Source of the DNA: Zopfochytrium polystomum
Taxonomy: Eukaryota > Chytridiomycota > Chytridiomycetes > Chytridiales > Chytridiaceae
Direction: 5' to 3'
NCBI GenBank assembly: GCA_025765615.1
Contig: JAIVFJ010000272.1
Span: 17,981-81,980 of the forward strand
DNA: 64,000 nucleotides
In this document: positions 24,060-36,366 of the stretch, one piece after another
Layout of the letters: each line of letters begins with the position of its first letter
How positions within the stretch are numbered: position 1 is the stretch's first letter
Program-made: the position numbers and the translations under genes
Notes under the pieces: model-generated
Seen by the model: only the letters and a program-made list of their open reading frames with translations
Databases searched by the model: none
What the model was told of the DNA's origin: nothing

Positions 24060-25560
24060 ACAATTACTAATTTCGTGAATGCGTTTGGAACAGTTGGATC
24101 ACAAGTTGTTTCTACTTAAGTTGTTACAGATGGTACCACAGGAAATCTATTCAACACCAACTTTACCAGCACCAACGCTGTTATTACAAACGTAAACAAC
24201 ACCAATTTTACCAGCACAAATGCTGTTATTTCGTTTTCAACTCTAGGATTACTGAATGTTACTGACATCAGTACGGGTACTCTTGCTGTTGATGGCGTTG
24301 CACTTCTTCATTTTGGTGCTACTCTTGGTTCTATTCTTGTGACTGGAGAATCTGTGCTCGTTGGTAACACTACTACTGGTGCTTTGAATATTAGTTCTAC
24401 AATTGATGTCGCAGACAGTGCTGATATTTCTGCTCTCGTCGTTGAAGGAGGTGTCAATATTAAAATGAATCTATTTGTTGCTGGTCCAGGAATGAAAATT
24501 CCAGCTGGTGACACCGCGTCAAGACCATCTGATCCTCTTCAAGGTTTTATTCGATACAACACTGAATACTCTCAATTTGAAGGATTTGGTGCAGGAGATG
24601 CATGGGGATCACTAGGCGGTGTTTCTGATATTGCTCAAACTACAAAGATCATTGCATCTGCTTCACCTGGAATTACTGACGGAAATTTGTACTTTTACAA
24701 TGCTGATAGTGAAACTATGCGTCAAAACAGTGCAGGAAACATTGGTATTCACACTACCGCTCCAAATTACACTGTTGATGTTATCGGGACCCTCGGTGCA
24801 TCTCAGGGAATTACTACTGGTAGCCTTAATGTGACTGGTGCATCTCTTCTTCATGCTGGTGTTACAACTGGTGTATTACTTGTTACTGGTGAATCACAAT
24901 TAATCGGATCCGTTACCGTCCGTTACAACTGGCTCAATACATGTTACTAGCTCTGCACAATTTGATACGACTGTTGGTATCACGGGAGATACCATTATTT
25001 CAAGCACAACTGAAAGCACTAGCTCTACTTCTGGTGCTCCTATCGTTGGAGGGGGTGTTGGTATTGGTAGCGGCCTTAATGTTTTCGGTAATGCTACAGT
25101 TGTTGGTGATCTTACAGTTCTTGGTGTTACATCAACTATTGATACTGAAACTGGACTTATCAAAGATAACTTACTTGTTCTTAACAGTGGCCCAGCAGGT
25201 CTTGCTGATGGTGGAATTCTTGTCAAACGTTACGATGATCCTAATGCAACGGCTGGACCTTCAAGTTATGCAGGTCTTTTCTACAAAGACGCTACTGGTG
25301 AATACACATTTGCACACACTCAAAGCGATCCAGGAAATGCCCCTGTTGTTATTGATCAACTACTACCTATCCGCGCTGATTATCTCGGGTTAAATAGCAC
25401 TGTTGATGCTACAGGCGTTGGAACAGGTGGAGCCCTTACTGTGTTGGGAGGAGCTGCTATTTCTAAACACTATTTGTCGGCGGTGACACTGTTATTTCTG
25501 GAGCACTTACGGCTGTCTCGTTTGCTGTAGGTGATCTTACTGCTACAAATAGTATTTGAA
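24060..25560 (+). pseudogene. decayed giant-virus-like fibre/structural protein
   Basis: Frames at 24,120-24,950 and about 24,920-25,480 together encode a Gly/Thr/Ser/Asn/Val-rich, repetitive beta protein. Hallmarks are tandem TNFTSTNAVI units, GFIRYNTEYSQFEGFG with DAWGSLGGV, TTGSLNVTGAS-type repeats, and DNLLVLNSGPAGLADGGILV. I associate these phrases with predicted fibre/surface proteins of nucleocytoplasmic large DNA viruses and some phages (established pattern, recalled without a search). At least one frame change (about 24,915) and several stops break it. No host gene here has this composition. An endogenised virus fragment is the best explanation; contamination or misassembly is the alternative. 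Confidence 0.65.
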
Positions 25561-25711
25561 CATCAAGCTATACTAGACCCAGCTATTACAAGTCCAACAG
25601 ATATTGTTGATTTTTATTTCGATAGCTCTACCACAAGTACGTTCAAAGCATTAATTGGTGTAAGTGTGAGAACCCAAGTCCTGGAAACGAGAGAGCCAAG
25701 TCCTTTCTTCG

Positions 25712-27178
25712 TTAAGGCAAGTTGGGAAGGTCCCGTTTGTTAATTCCGTTCACATTCCAAGTGGAGATGTTCAGTGAAGGCTTCCACTTGGGCTCTACAA
25801 ACACAGGTGGTTTTGGTGGTGGACGTCGAATGCGAGTGAGAGCATGGCATAACAGGGTCTGGTTCAATGTTTGCAGGGCGGGCATCAGCAGCTGCACGGA
25901 GACTTTCCATCTCCTGGTGCTGTTGCATAAACAGAGATTGGTACATAGTATCAAGGTGACCCAAGCCAGGGAACTCAGGGTCGGCAAGGGGAGAAGGCTC
26001 CTTATTGAGTACCTCTTTTTTTGCTCCATCCCCTGTTCTGATGGTTGTGGGGTAGGCAAAATAGACGTGTTGTCCTCCTCTGGAGGGACATTTTCGTGAG
26101 AACGAGCAGCAGGCCCAAGGAAGACTCGGGAGAGGGCGTCAGCTACGACGTTCTTTTTACCGGAGACATGAACAAGTTCAATGTCATAGTCAGAGAGCTG
26201 GTAAGCCCAGCGGGCAAAGCGTCCAGTAAGTGGTGCTTTCTTAAACAGCTGCAGGAGTGGTGTGTGGTCTGTTTCGACAATGAATGACTGACCAAACAGG
26301 TAGTGCTCAAAGGTGTCAACAGCCCACACAATAGCAAGACCTTCACGATCGTGAGTCCAATAGCGAGTCTCAGCATCAGCAAGAACGCGGGAAGCAAAAG
26401 CAACAGGTTTCGCTTCTCTCGGTTATGGGGTTCCTGTGGGTCCACAATGTAAAGGGCAGCGCCGAGGGCATAGCCTGAGGCGTCGACTTCAATGAGGAGC
26501 TTATCCCCTTTCTGTGGGATAGAGAGAATTGTATTGACTTTCAACTCTTTGCGGACAAGGTTGAAGGCCTCGTCCTGACGCTCTGTCCAAACAAATGGAA
26601 GTTTGTGGGATAACAGATCGTTTAAAGGTTGAACCTTATCTGAATAGTTTGGGATGAAACGCTTAAAGTAGTTGGCGAATCCCAAGAACTGCTGAAGCTG
26701 GTTCAAAGTCTTCGGCACCGGGTACTGGTCGAGTTCAACCATTTTAGCAGGGTCTTTGCAGAGACCTGCCTGGGAGACACGATGTCTGAGGAATGGGAGA
26801 TCCAAGTGGAACAGATTGCACTTGGAGGGTTTCAACTTCAGGTTGTACTGTGAGAAACGCGCGAAGACACCTTCAAGGTGCTCAAAGTGTTCATTGAGTG
26901 TTTTGGAGTACACAACAACATCATCTACATACACCATGCAGTATAACCACTTGATGCCAGCAAGAACATGATCCATCGCAAAGTTGGGGGGCTATTACAA
27001 AGGCCGAAGGGCATGACTTTAAACTCAAAGAGGCCTTGCGAAGATATAAACGCCATTTTGTGGCGATCCTCTTCTTTAACAGGGATTTGCCAGAAGCCAC
27101 TGAGCAAATCCATGGCACTAAAGATGCATTTGTTACTAATTGCGTCAAAGACTTCCTCAATTCAGGGGAGTGGATATC
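25712..27178 (-). pseudogene. Ty3/gypsy RT-RNase H fragment, second family
   Basis: Reading leftwards from 27,160: AMDLLSGFWQIPV (RT motif A), VMPFGLCNSPPT, VYVDDVVVYSKT (catalytic YVDD), LGFANYFKRFIPNYS, then LLIEVDASGYALGAAL (RNase H). After a frame change near 26,380 come VETDHTPL, HVSGKKNVVADALSRV and a Pro-rich tail. Frames also change near 27,000. The 5' part of RT is missing: the sequence meets the chromovirus LTR at 27,179. After the RNase H the frame ends with ISTWNVNGINK (about 25,744-25,712 region). RT type is gypsy and differs clearly from the neighbouring chromovirus. Non-functional. Confidence 0.85.
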
Positions 27179-27486
27179 TGTTATGAATCACCCTCTGGAA
27201 ACCTCTGGAACCTTCTAGAACATTCCTTCATGGAACCTTGTGGAACCTTCTGGAACCTTCTTTGCTTTCCTGACTTGTCTTGTTGTCATTGGTATCATTG
27301 GTATCATTGTATTACTAATTGCTCTTTCTGGAACTTTCTTTGAGTCTTGACAAGGAAGACTCTCAAAAGGTATAAAAGGGGGATGGGGGACCTGTCCCAT
27401 CCCTCAAGTGAATTATTGTTTCCAATACAATCATCACTCCTCTCAGTTCCTTGTCTGCCTTGTCCTGTCCTGCCCTGTTCCTGACA
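27179..27486 (+). repeat. 5' LTR of the chromovirus
   Basis: Starts TGTTATGAATC and ends GTTCCTGACA. A TATA box TATAAAAG lies at 27,371-27,378, so transcription should start shortly after. It carries four GGAACCTT/GGAACTTT-type repeats in the U3 half. Confidence 0.95.
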
Positions 27487-27526
27487 TCATAATTCACTTC
27501 ACCCTCTCCTACTACTCTCTGCCATC

Positions 27527-28451
27527 ATGTCTGACCCAAACAACACCTTCCCTGATGCAACTGCCTTCCAAGCCTTGATGGACCAATTACAAGCCCTTTC
27601 AAGACAGACACACCAACTTCAAGAACAAGTCCTTCACCAGCAGCACCAGCTTCAACAACAACTTCACCAACAAGAACATCAAGCTCTTCCCCTGCCCCAA
27701 GCCAACCAAGCAAGAGAGCCCAAGGTTCCCAGCCCTGACAAGTTCACTGGGCTGGCCAAAGACCTTAGGAACTTTATGGCCACTGTGGAGAATGTCATCC
27801 TTCTCCAACCTTCAAGATTTCCCAGTGAGCAAGTCAAGGTTCTTTTCACAAGCACCCTCCTGTCTGGTCAAGCTCAATCATGGTACAGATCTCTCCCAAG
27901 TGCACCCACCACCCTGCAAGAGCTCTGGGAGGGGCTGGAAGCTACCTTTGGTGACCCCTACGCATCTTGGACAGCAAGATCCAAGCTCAAGCATATCAAG
28001 CAAGGAAAGCAATCTTGTGTGGCCTACACCAACCAATTCAAGCAACTAGCCAGAGACTCTGGATACAATGATGCAGCTCTGATGGAGCTGTACCATGATG
28101 GTCTCCATGAGTCTATCCAAGACATGCTCTCCCAGTCTCTGGACATCCCTGAGACCTTGGAAGAGTACATTCTCCTTGCCATCAAGATTGACAACAGACT
28201 CTACTCCAAGAGGCTGAAGCAAAGACAAGTAGGAACTACATCAAGACCTAACCCCAGTCCCTCAAGCTCTTACAGTTCCTGAACCCATGCAAGTGGATGC
28301 AGTTGAGACACTTCCTAAGGGTCCTCTGAGCCAAGAGGAGAAAACAAGGAGGGCCCAGCAGGGACTGTGTTTCTACTGTGGCTCCAAGGAACATGCTGTC
28401 AAGGACTGCCCAAGGAAGAAGCACCCAAACTCCCAGGTCCAGGCTCACTGA
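27527..28451 (+). CDS. retrotransposon Gag with CCHC zinc knuckle (one frameshift)
   Basis: The ATG at 27,527 lies 40 bp after the LTR. The N-terminal region is Gln-rich (a leucine/glutamine coiled coil). The capsid-like core includes FTGLAKDLRNFMATVEN, LLSGQAQSWYRSL and WEGLEATFGDP, typical of Ty3-type retrotransposon gag. The frame breaks at about 28,270. In the next frame it continues to a knuckle CFYCGSKEHAVKDC (C-x2-C-x4-H-x4-C, about 28,368-28,409) and ends with TGA at 28,449-28,451. Gag packages the element RNA into virus-like particles. A single-base slip in the sequence could explain the break. Confidence 0.85.
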
Positions 28452-28483
28452 GGGGCAATTCCCTGGACCCTCCTCCAAGCTGC

Positions 28484-28945
28484 CCCTGTTTCATCACCAC
28501 CACCAGCACCACAAACACCTCAGATTCCAAGCCCCACCAACTCACCATGGATGTCAAGATTCAACTCTCACCCAAGTCAACCATCACAACCAAGGCCCTT
28601 ATCGACTCTGGATCATCCTGCAACATCATTGATGCCACCCTTGCCAAGTCTTGTGCCATTCCCACCATCAAGAAATCCACACCCCTCAAGGTCCACTTTG
28701 CCAATCATGCTCTGTTCAAGGAAATCAGCCATGAAACCAAGCTAAACCTCCACATCCAAGACTTTCCACCATCCATGGTCAACCTGGAAGTATTGGATCT
28801 TGGCTCACCCACATTCTCTGTCATCCTGGGATTACCATGGCTGCAAGCCCAGAACCCTGACATTGATTGGGTCACTGGTCAAGTCCAACCTCCACCAATT
28901 GGAACAGTCACCCAAAACTCAAGTCAAGCCCCCAAGTCTCATGCT
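28484..28945 (+). CDS. retrotransposon aspartic protease, start of pol
   Basis: After the Gag knuckle the frame contains TKALIDSGSSCNIIDATLA, the D-S/T-G active-site loop of retropepsins, and later ILGLPWLQAQNPDIDW, the conserved flap/exit segment. The protease cleaves the Gag-Pol precursor. It lies upstream of, and outside, the amplified block, so the element has one protease but six RT/integrase blocks. The same frame continues to 29,443 into copy 1 before the first frameshift. Confidence 0.85.
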
Positions 28946-31420
28946 CTCAAGCCCCTGATTCAAGATTCACAGCCAGCCAAGACTCAAGTTCCACAGTTCA
29001 CAGTTCACAGTCAAGATTCAAGTAGAGCTCATAGAGCTCACAGTCATGGCCAAGACTCTAGTTCACAGAACCCACAGTCAAGGATTCAAGTACCACAGTT
29101 CACAGTCCACATTCAAGATTCAAGTTCCACAGCTCACAGTCTTTGCCAAGAACAGAACTCTCAGTCAAAGATTCAAGAATCACAGTTCCCAGTCAAGAAT
29201 TCATGCACCACTGCTGAAGAGCACAGGAACTTGGACCCATCAGACCTTTTGCTGGCATCCAAGCTACCAAAAGAATATCTCCCTTATGCTGATGTGTTTT
29301 CCAAGACCAAGGCAGACCTGCTACCAGCTCAGAGGCCTTATGACTGTGAAATCCCACTCAAGGATGAAACTTGCAGCCCACCTTTCAAGCCACTGTACCA
29401 CCTCTCTCCACCAGAAGCCCAAGGCCCTCCAAGAATACATTGAAGAAATGCTGAACAAGGGATTCATCCAACCTTCCAAGTCACCAGCTGGAGCTCCCAT
29501 CTTTTTGTCAAGAAGAAGGATGGGGGCTGAGACCCTGCGTGGACTACAGAGATCTCAATGAGATGACAGTCAAGAACCGCTATCCACTGCCTCTCATCTC
29601 TGAATTACTGGACAAACTGGAGCCATGCAAGGATATTTTCCAAGATTGACCTCAGAGGTGCCTACAATTTGGTCAGAATTAAGCCCCAGGATCAATGGAA
29701 GACTGCCTTCATATGCAAAATACGGTCACTTTGAGTACTTGGTCATGCCCTTTGGACTTACCAATGCTCCAGCTATTTTCCAAGGCATGATGAATGACAT
29801 CTTCAGGGATATTCTGGACCTTTTTGTGATTGTCTACCTGGATGATATCCTGGTATTTTCGTCCGACACTGCAAAGCCATATGGGACATGTCAAGACTGT
29901 CTTGGAGAGACTCAGACAGCATCACCTCTATGCAAAGCTGGAGAAGTGCGAATTCCACAAGACCTCCATTGAGTTTTTGGGGTTCATTGTGTCTGACAAA
30001 GGGATCTCCATGGCACCAGACAAGATCCAAACTATTCTTGAATGGAAGGCTCCAAATTCCATCAAGGATGTTCAAAGCTTCCTTGGGTTTTGCAACTTCT
30101 ACAGAACCTTCATTGCCAACTATTCTGCCATAGCCAAGCCTCTCACTGATCTCACCAAGAAGACCACCAAGTTTGAATGGACCCCAGCAGCAGAGCAAGC
30201 CTGGCTAGCTCTTAAGACAGCAACCACAAGTGCACCACTCCTTAAGCATGTGGATCCCTTGCTTCCCTTCACCTTGGAAACTGATGCCTCAGACTATGCC
30301 CTCGGTGCTGTTCTGTCCCAGCCACGCTCTCAGGACCCCTCTGCTCCTCTGCATCCAGTGGCATATTACTCCAGGAAGCTGAACAGTGCTGAGTGTAACT
30401 ACACAGTCCATGACAAGGAGTTGCTTGCAAATTGTGGAAGCATTCAAATTCTGGAGACACTACTTGGCTGGTTCTAAAGGCATCTCTGTCTATTCTGATC
30501 ACAAGAACCTCACCTTCTTCAGGGCAAGGAGGTTGCTCAAGCAGAGGCATGCCAGGTGGGCTGAACTGCTCTCTGAGTATGACTTTAAGCTGTGCTATTC
30601 TCCTGGCCACCTGAACACTGTGGCCTGATGCCCTGTCAAGAAGAACAGACCTTGCACCTGAAGGGGGAGATGGTTTCACACCCACCATCCAAGACACACC
30701 TTCATTGCTTCCTGACAGTGTGTGGGCCCATGCTATTCCAAGGACCCCAAGCCTCACAAGATTCAAGTCAGCCAAGAGGAGGAAAAACTTGAGATACTCA
30801 AGACAAGGCATGATGCAGCAACAGCTGGACACCCAGGAGAGCACAAGACATATGAGCTTGTTTCCAGAGACTTCTACTGGCCAGGCAGGAGAGGAAGTAC
30901 ATCAAGAACTATGTCAGCAGCTGTGAAACCTGTCAAAGAAACAAATCCAGCAGACACAAGCCCTATGGACTTCTGGAGCCCCTCCCAATTGCCATCAGCC
31001 CTTGGTCATCAATATCCATGGACTTCATTGTGAAACTGCCCCCATCCCATGGATTTGACTCTATCCTTGTTGTCATCTGCAGAAGGACAAGTTGGCCCAT
31101 TTTATCCCCTGCACTGAGAATATAGATGCACAAGGAACAGCAGACCTGTTTTTGCAGCACATATTCAGGCTCCATGGGCTGCTCAGTCAATCATCAGTGA
31201 CAGAGGACCTCAGTTCAGATCTCAATTTTGGAAAGCACTCACAACAGCCCTTGGAATCAAGTCTCAACTGTCAACTGCTTATCACCCTCAGACTGATGGG
31301 CAAAACAGAAAGAACAAACCAGACTCTGGAGCAGTATTTGAGGTGCTATGTCAGCTATCAACAGGATGATTGGCCCACCCTCCTTCCGCTGGCAGAATTT
31401 GCTCTCAACAATTCTCTCCA
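28946..31420 (+). pseudogene. pol array unit 1 (RT-RNase H-IN), frameshifted
   Basis: The unit starts at CTCAAGCCCCTGATTC. It is about 2,475 bp, four longer than the modal unit. Compared with units 3-5 it has scattered one-base insertions and deletions (for example near 29,420, 29,500, 29,620, 29,717, 29,873, 30,430, 30,625, 30,890 and 31,185), so RT, RNase H and integrase are split over frames. One substitution (CACGCTCT for CAAGCTCT near 30,324) is also present. RT motif [11 protein letters not shown] and the RNase H start ETDASDYALGAVLSQ are still readable. Confidence 0.85.
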
Positions 31421-33895
31421 CTCAAGCCCCTGATTCAAGATTCACAGCCAGCCAAGACTCAAGTTTCCACAGTTCACAGTTCACAGTCAAGATTCAAGTA
31501 GAGCTCATAGAGCTCACAGTCATGGCCAAGACTCTAGTTCACAGAACCCACAGTCAAGGATTCAAGTACCACAGTTCACAGTCCACATTCAAGATTCAAG
31601 TTCCAACAGCTCACAGTCTTTGCCAAGAACAGAACTCTCAGTCAAAGATTCAAGAATCACAGTTCCCCAGTCAAGAATTCATGCACCACTGCTGAAGAGC
31701 ACAGGAACTTGGACCCATCAGACCTTTTGCTGGCATCCAAGGCTACCAAAAGAATATCTCCCTTATGCTGATGTGTTTTCCAAGACCAAGGCAGACCTGC
31801 TACCAGCTCAGAGGCCTTATGACTGTGAAATCCCACTCAAGGATGAAACTTGCAGCCCACCTTTCAAGCCACTGTACCACCTCTCTCCACCAGAAGCCAA
31901 GGCCCTCCAAGAATACATTGAAGAAATGCTGAACAAGGGATTCATCCAACCTTCCAAGTCACCAGCTGGAGCTCCCATCTTTTTTGTCAAGAAGAAGGAT
32001 GGGGGGCTGAGACCCTGCGTGGACTACAGAGATCTCAATGAGATGACAGTCAAGAACCGCTATCCACTGCCTCTCATCTCTGAATTACTGGACAAACTGA
32101 GCCATGCAAGGATATTTCCAAGATTGACCTCAGAGGTGCCTACAATTTGGTCAGAATTAAGCCCCCAGGATCAATGGAAGACTGCCTTCAGATGCAAATA
32201 CGGTCACTTTGAGTACTTGGTCATGCCCTTTGGACTTACCAATGCTCCAGCTATTTTCCAAGGCATGATGAATGACATCTTCAGGGATATTCTGGACCTT
32301 TTTGTGATTGTCTACCTGGATGATATCCTGGTATTTTCGTCCGACACTGCAAGCCATATGGGACATGTCAAGACTGTCTTGGAGAGACTCAGACAGCATC
32401 ACCTCTATGCAAAGCTGGAGAAGTGCGAATTCCACAAGACCTCCATTGAGTTTTTGGGGTTCATTGTGTCTGACAAAGGGATCTCCATGGCACCAGACAA
32501 GATCCAAACTATTCTTGAATGGAAGGCTCCAAATTCCATCAAGGATGTTCAAAGCTTCCTTGGGTTTTGCAACTTCTACAGAACCTTCATTGCCAACTAT
32601 TCTGCCATAGCCAAGCCTCTCACTGATCTCACCAAGAAGACCACCAAGTTTGAATGGACCCCAGCAGCAGAGCAAGCCTGGCTAGCTCTTAAGACAGCAA
32701 CCACAAGTGCACCACTCCTTAAGCATGTGGATCCCTTGCTTCCCTTCACCTTGGAAACTGATGCCTCAGACTATGCCCTCGGTGCTGTTCTGTCCCAGCC
32801 AAGCTCTCAGGACCCCTCTGCTCCTCTGCATCCAGTGGCATATTACTCCAGGAAGCTGAACAGTGCTGAGTGTAACTACACAGTCCATGACAAGGAGTTG
32901 CTTGCAATTGTGGAAGCATTCAAATTCTGGAGACACTACTTGGCTGGTTCTAAAGGCATCTCTGTCTATTCTGATCACAAGAACCTCACCTTCTTCAGGG
33001 CAAGGAGGTTGCTCAAGCAGAGGCATGCCAGGTGGGCTGAACTGCTCTCTGAGTATGACTTTAAGCTGTGCTATTCTCCTGGCCACCTGAACACTGTGGC
33101 TGATGCCCTGTCAAGAAGAACAGACCTTGCACCTGAAGGGGGAGATGGTTTCACCCCACCATCCAAGACACACCTTTCATTGCTTCCTGACAGTGTGTGG
33201 GCCCATGCTATTTCCAAGGACCCCAAGCCTCACAAGATTCAAGTCAGCCAAGAGGAGGAAAAACTTGAGATACTCAAGACAAGGCATGATGCAGCAACAG
33301 CTGGACACCCAGGAGAGCACAAGACATATGAGCTTGTTTCCAGAGACTTCTACTGGCCAGGCATGAGGAAGTACATCAAGAACTATGTCAGCAGCTGTGA
33401 AACCTGTCAAAGAAACAAATCCAGCAGACACAAGCCCTATGGACTTCTGGAGCCCCTCCCAATTGCCATCAGCCCTTGGTCATCAATATCCATGGACTTC
33501 ATTGTGAAACTGCCCCCATCCCATGGATTTGACTCTATCCTTGTTGTCATCTGCAGAAGGACAAAGTTGGCCCATTTTATCCCCTGCACTGAGAATATAG
33601 ATGCACAAGGAACAGCAGACCTGTTTTTGCAGCACATATTCAGGCTCCATGGGCTGCCTCAGTCAATCATCAGTGACAGAGGACCTCAGTTCAGATCTCA
33701 ATTTTGGAAAGCACTCACAACAGCCCTTGGAATCAAGTCTCAACTGTCAACTGCTTATCACCCTCAGACTGATGGGCAAACAGAAAGAACAAACCAGACT
33801 CTGGAGCAGTATTTGAGGTGCTATGTCAGCTATCAACAGGATGATTGGCCCACCCTCCTTCCGCTGGCAGAATTTGCTCTCAACAATTCTCTCCA
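31421..33895 (+). pseudogene. pol array unit 2, one long ORF with compensated frameshift
   Basis: About 2,475 bp. From about 31,620 the unit is open to 33,908. Two compensating indels (one T lost near 32,115, one C gained near 32,165) replace the RT motif-A stretch [15 protein letters not shown] with an unrelated 16-residue sequence. The first catalytic Asp of RT is therefore lost here while YLDD and the integrase remain intact. Extra bases also occur near 31,465, 31,605, 31,665 and 31,740. Confidence 0.85.
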
Positions 33896-36366
33896 CTCAA
33901 GCCCCTGATTCAAGATTCACAGCCAGCCAAGACTCAAGTTCCACAGTTCACAGTTCACAGTCAAGATTCAAGTAGAGCTCATAGAGCTCACAGTCATGGC
34001 CAAGACTCTAGTTCACAGAACCCACAGTCAAGGATTCAAGTACCACAGTTCACAGTCCACATTCAAGATTCAAGTTCCACAGCTCACAGTCTTTGCCAAG
34101 AACAGAACTCTCAGTCAAAGATTCAAGAATCACAGTTCCCAGTCAAGAATTCATGCACCACTGCTGAAGAGCACAGGAACTTGGACCCATCAGACCTTTT
34201 GCTGGCATCCAAGCTACCAAAAGAATATCTCCCTTATGCTGATGTGTTTTCCAAGACCAAGGCAGACCTGCTACCAGCTCAGAGGCCTTATGACTGTGAA
34301 ATCCCACTCAAGGATGAAACTTGCAGCCCACCTTTCAAGCCACTGTACCACCTCTCTCCACCAGAAGCCAAGGCCCTCCAAGAATACATTGAAGAAATGC
34401 TGAACAAGGGATTCATCCAACCTTCCAAGTCACCAGCTGGAGCTCCCATCTTTTTTGTCAAGAAGAAGGATGGGGGGCTGAGACCCTGCGTGGACTACAG
34501 AGATCTCAATGAGATGACAGTCAAGAACCGCTATCCACTGCCTCTCATCTCTGAATTACTGGACAAACTGAGCCATGCAAGGATATTTTCCAAGATTGAC
34601 CTCAGAGGTGCCTACAATTTGGTCAGAATTAAGCCCCAGGATCAATGGAAGACTGCCTTCAGATGCAAATACGGTCACTTTGAGTACTTGGTCATGCCCT
34701 TTGGACTTACCAATGCTCCAGCTATTTTCCAAGGCATGATGAATGACATCTTCAGGGATATTCTGGACCTTTTTGTGATTGTCTACCTGGATGATATCCT
34801 GGTATTTTCGTCCGACACTGCAAGCCATATGGGACATGTCAAGACTGTCTTGGAGAGACTCAGACAGCATCACCTCTATGCAAAGCTGGAGAAGTGCGAA
34901 TTCCACAAGACCTCCATTGAGTTTTTGGGGTTCATTGTGTCTGACAAAGGGATCTCCATGGCACCAGACAAGATCCAAACTATTCTTGAATGGAAGGCTC
35001 CAAATTCCATCAAGGATGTTCAAAGCTTCCTTGGGTTTTGCAACTTCTACAGAACCTTCATTGCCAACTATTCTGCCATAGCCAAGCCTCTCACTGATCT
35101 CACCAAGAAGACCACCAAGTTTGAATGGACCCCAGCAGCAGAGCAAGCCTGGCTAGCTCTTAAGACAGCAACCACAAGTGCACCACTCCTTAAGCATGTG
35201 GATCCCTTGCTTCCCTTCACCTTGGAAACTGATGCCTCAGACTATGCCCTCGGTGCTGTTCTGTCCCAGCCAAGCTCTCAGGACCCCTCTGCTCCTCTGC
35301 ATCCAGTGGCATATTACTCCAGGAAGCTGAACAGTGCTGAGTGTAACTACACAGTCCATGACAAGGAGTTGCTTGCAATTGTGGAAGCATTCAAATTCTG
35401 GAGACACTACTTGGCTGGTTCTAAAGGCATCTCTGTCTATTCTGATCACAAGAACCTCACCTTCTTCAGGGCAAGGAGGTTGCTCAAGCAGAGGCATGCC
35501 AGGTGGGCTGAACTGCTCTCTGAGTATGACTTTAAGCTGTGCTATTCTCCTGGCCACCTGAACACTGTGGCTGATGCCCTGTCAAGAAGAACAGACCTTG
35601 CACCTGAAGGGGGAGATGGTTTCACCCCACCATCCAAGACACACCTTTCATTGCTTCCTGACAGTGTGTGGGCCCATGCTATTTCCAAGGACCCCAAGCC
35701 TCACAAGATTCAAGTCAGCCAAGAGGAGGAAAAACTTGAGATACTCAAGACAAGGCATGATGCAGCAACAGCTGGACACCCAGGAGAGCACAAGACATAT
35801 GAGCTTGTTTCCAGAGACTTCTACTGGCCAGGCATGAGGAAGTACATCAAGAACTATGTCAGCAGCTGTGAAACCTGTCAAAGAAACAAATCCAGCAGAC
35901 ACAAGCCCTATGGACTTCTGGAGCCCCTCCCAATTGCCATCAGCCCTTGGTCATCAATATCCATGGACTTCATTGTGAAACTGCCCCCATCCCATGGATT
36001 TGACTCTATCCTTGTTGTCATCTGCAGAAGGACAAAGTTGGCCCATTTTATCCCCTGCACTGAGAATATAGATGCACAAGGAACAGCAGACCTGTTTTTG
36101 CAGCACATATTCAGGCTCCATGGGCTGCCTCAGTCAATCATCAGTGACAGAGGACCTCAGTTCAGATCTCAATTTTGGAAAGCACTCACAACAGCCCTTG
36201 GAATCAAGTCTCAACTGTCAACTGCTTATCACCCTCAGACTGATGGGCAAACAGAAAGAACAAACCAGACTCTGGAGCAGTATTTGAGGTGCTATGTCAG
36301 CTATCAACAGGATGATTGGCCCACCCTCCTTCCGCTGGCAGAATTTGCTCTCAACAATTCTCTCCA
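33896..36366 (+). CDS. pol array unit 3 (RT-RNase H-integrase), intact
   Basis: The modal 2,471-bp unit. It encodes a Ser/Gln/His-rich linker; RT with [26 protein letters not shown] (motif A Asp), [14 protein letters not shown] and [12 protein letters not shown]; and the RT/RNase H connection FLGFCNFYRTFIANYS. RNase H follows with ETDASDYALGAVLSQ and DALSRR. Integrase has the HHCC knuckle ([12 protein letters not shown] then CETCQRNK), the first Asp in [11 protein letters not shown], the second in IISDRGPQF, and the Glu in TDGQTERTN. The frame stops two codons past the junction (LHSSP then TGA). 2,471 is not divisible by three, so unit frames rotate and no run-through polyprotein is possible. 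Confidence 0.95.

Noticed and set aside
27487..27526. Primer-binding site for a tRNA after the 5' LTR
   Set aside because: The sequence does not begin with TGG and I could not match it to a tRNA 3' end; self-priming could not be shown either.
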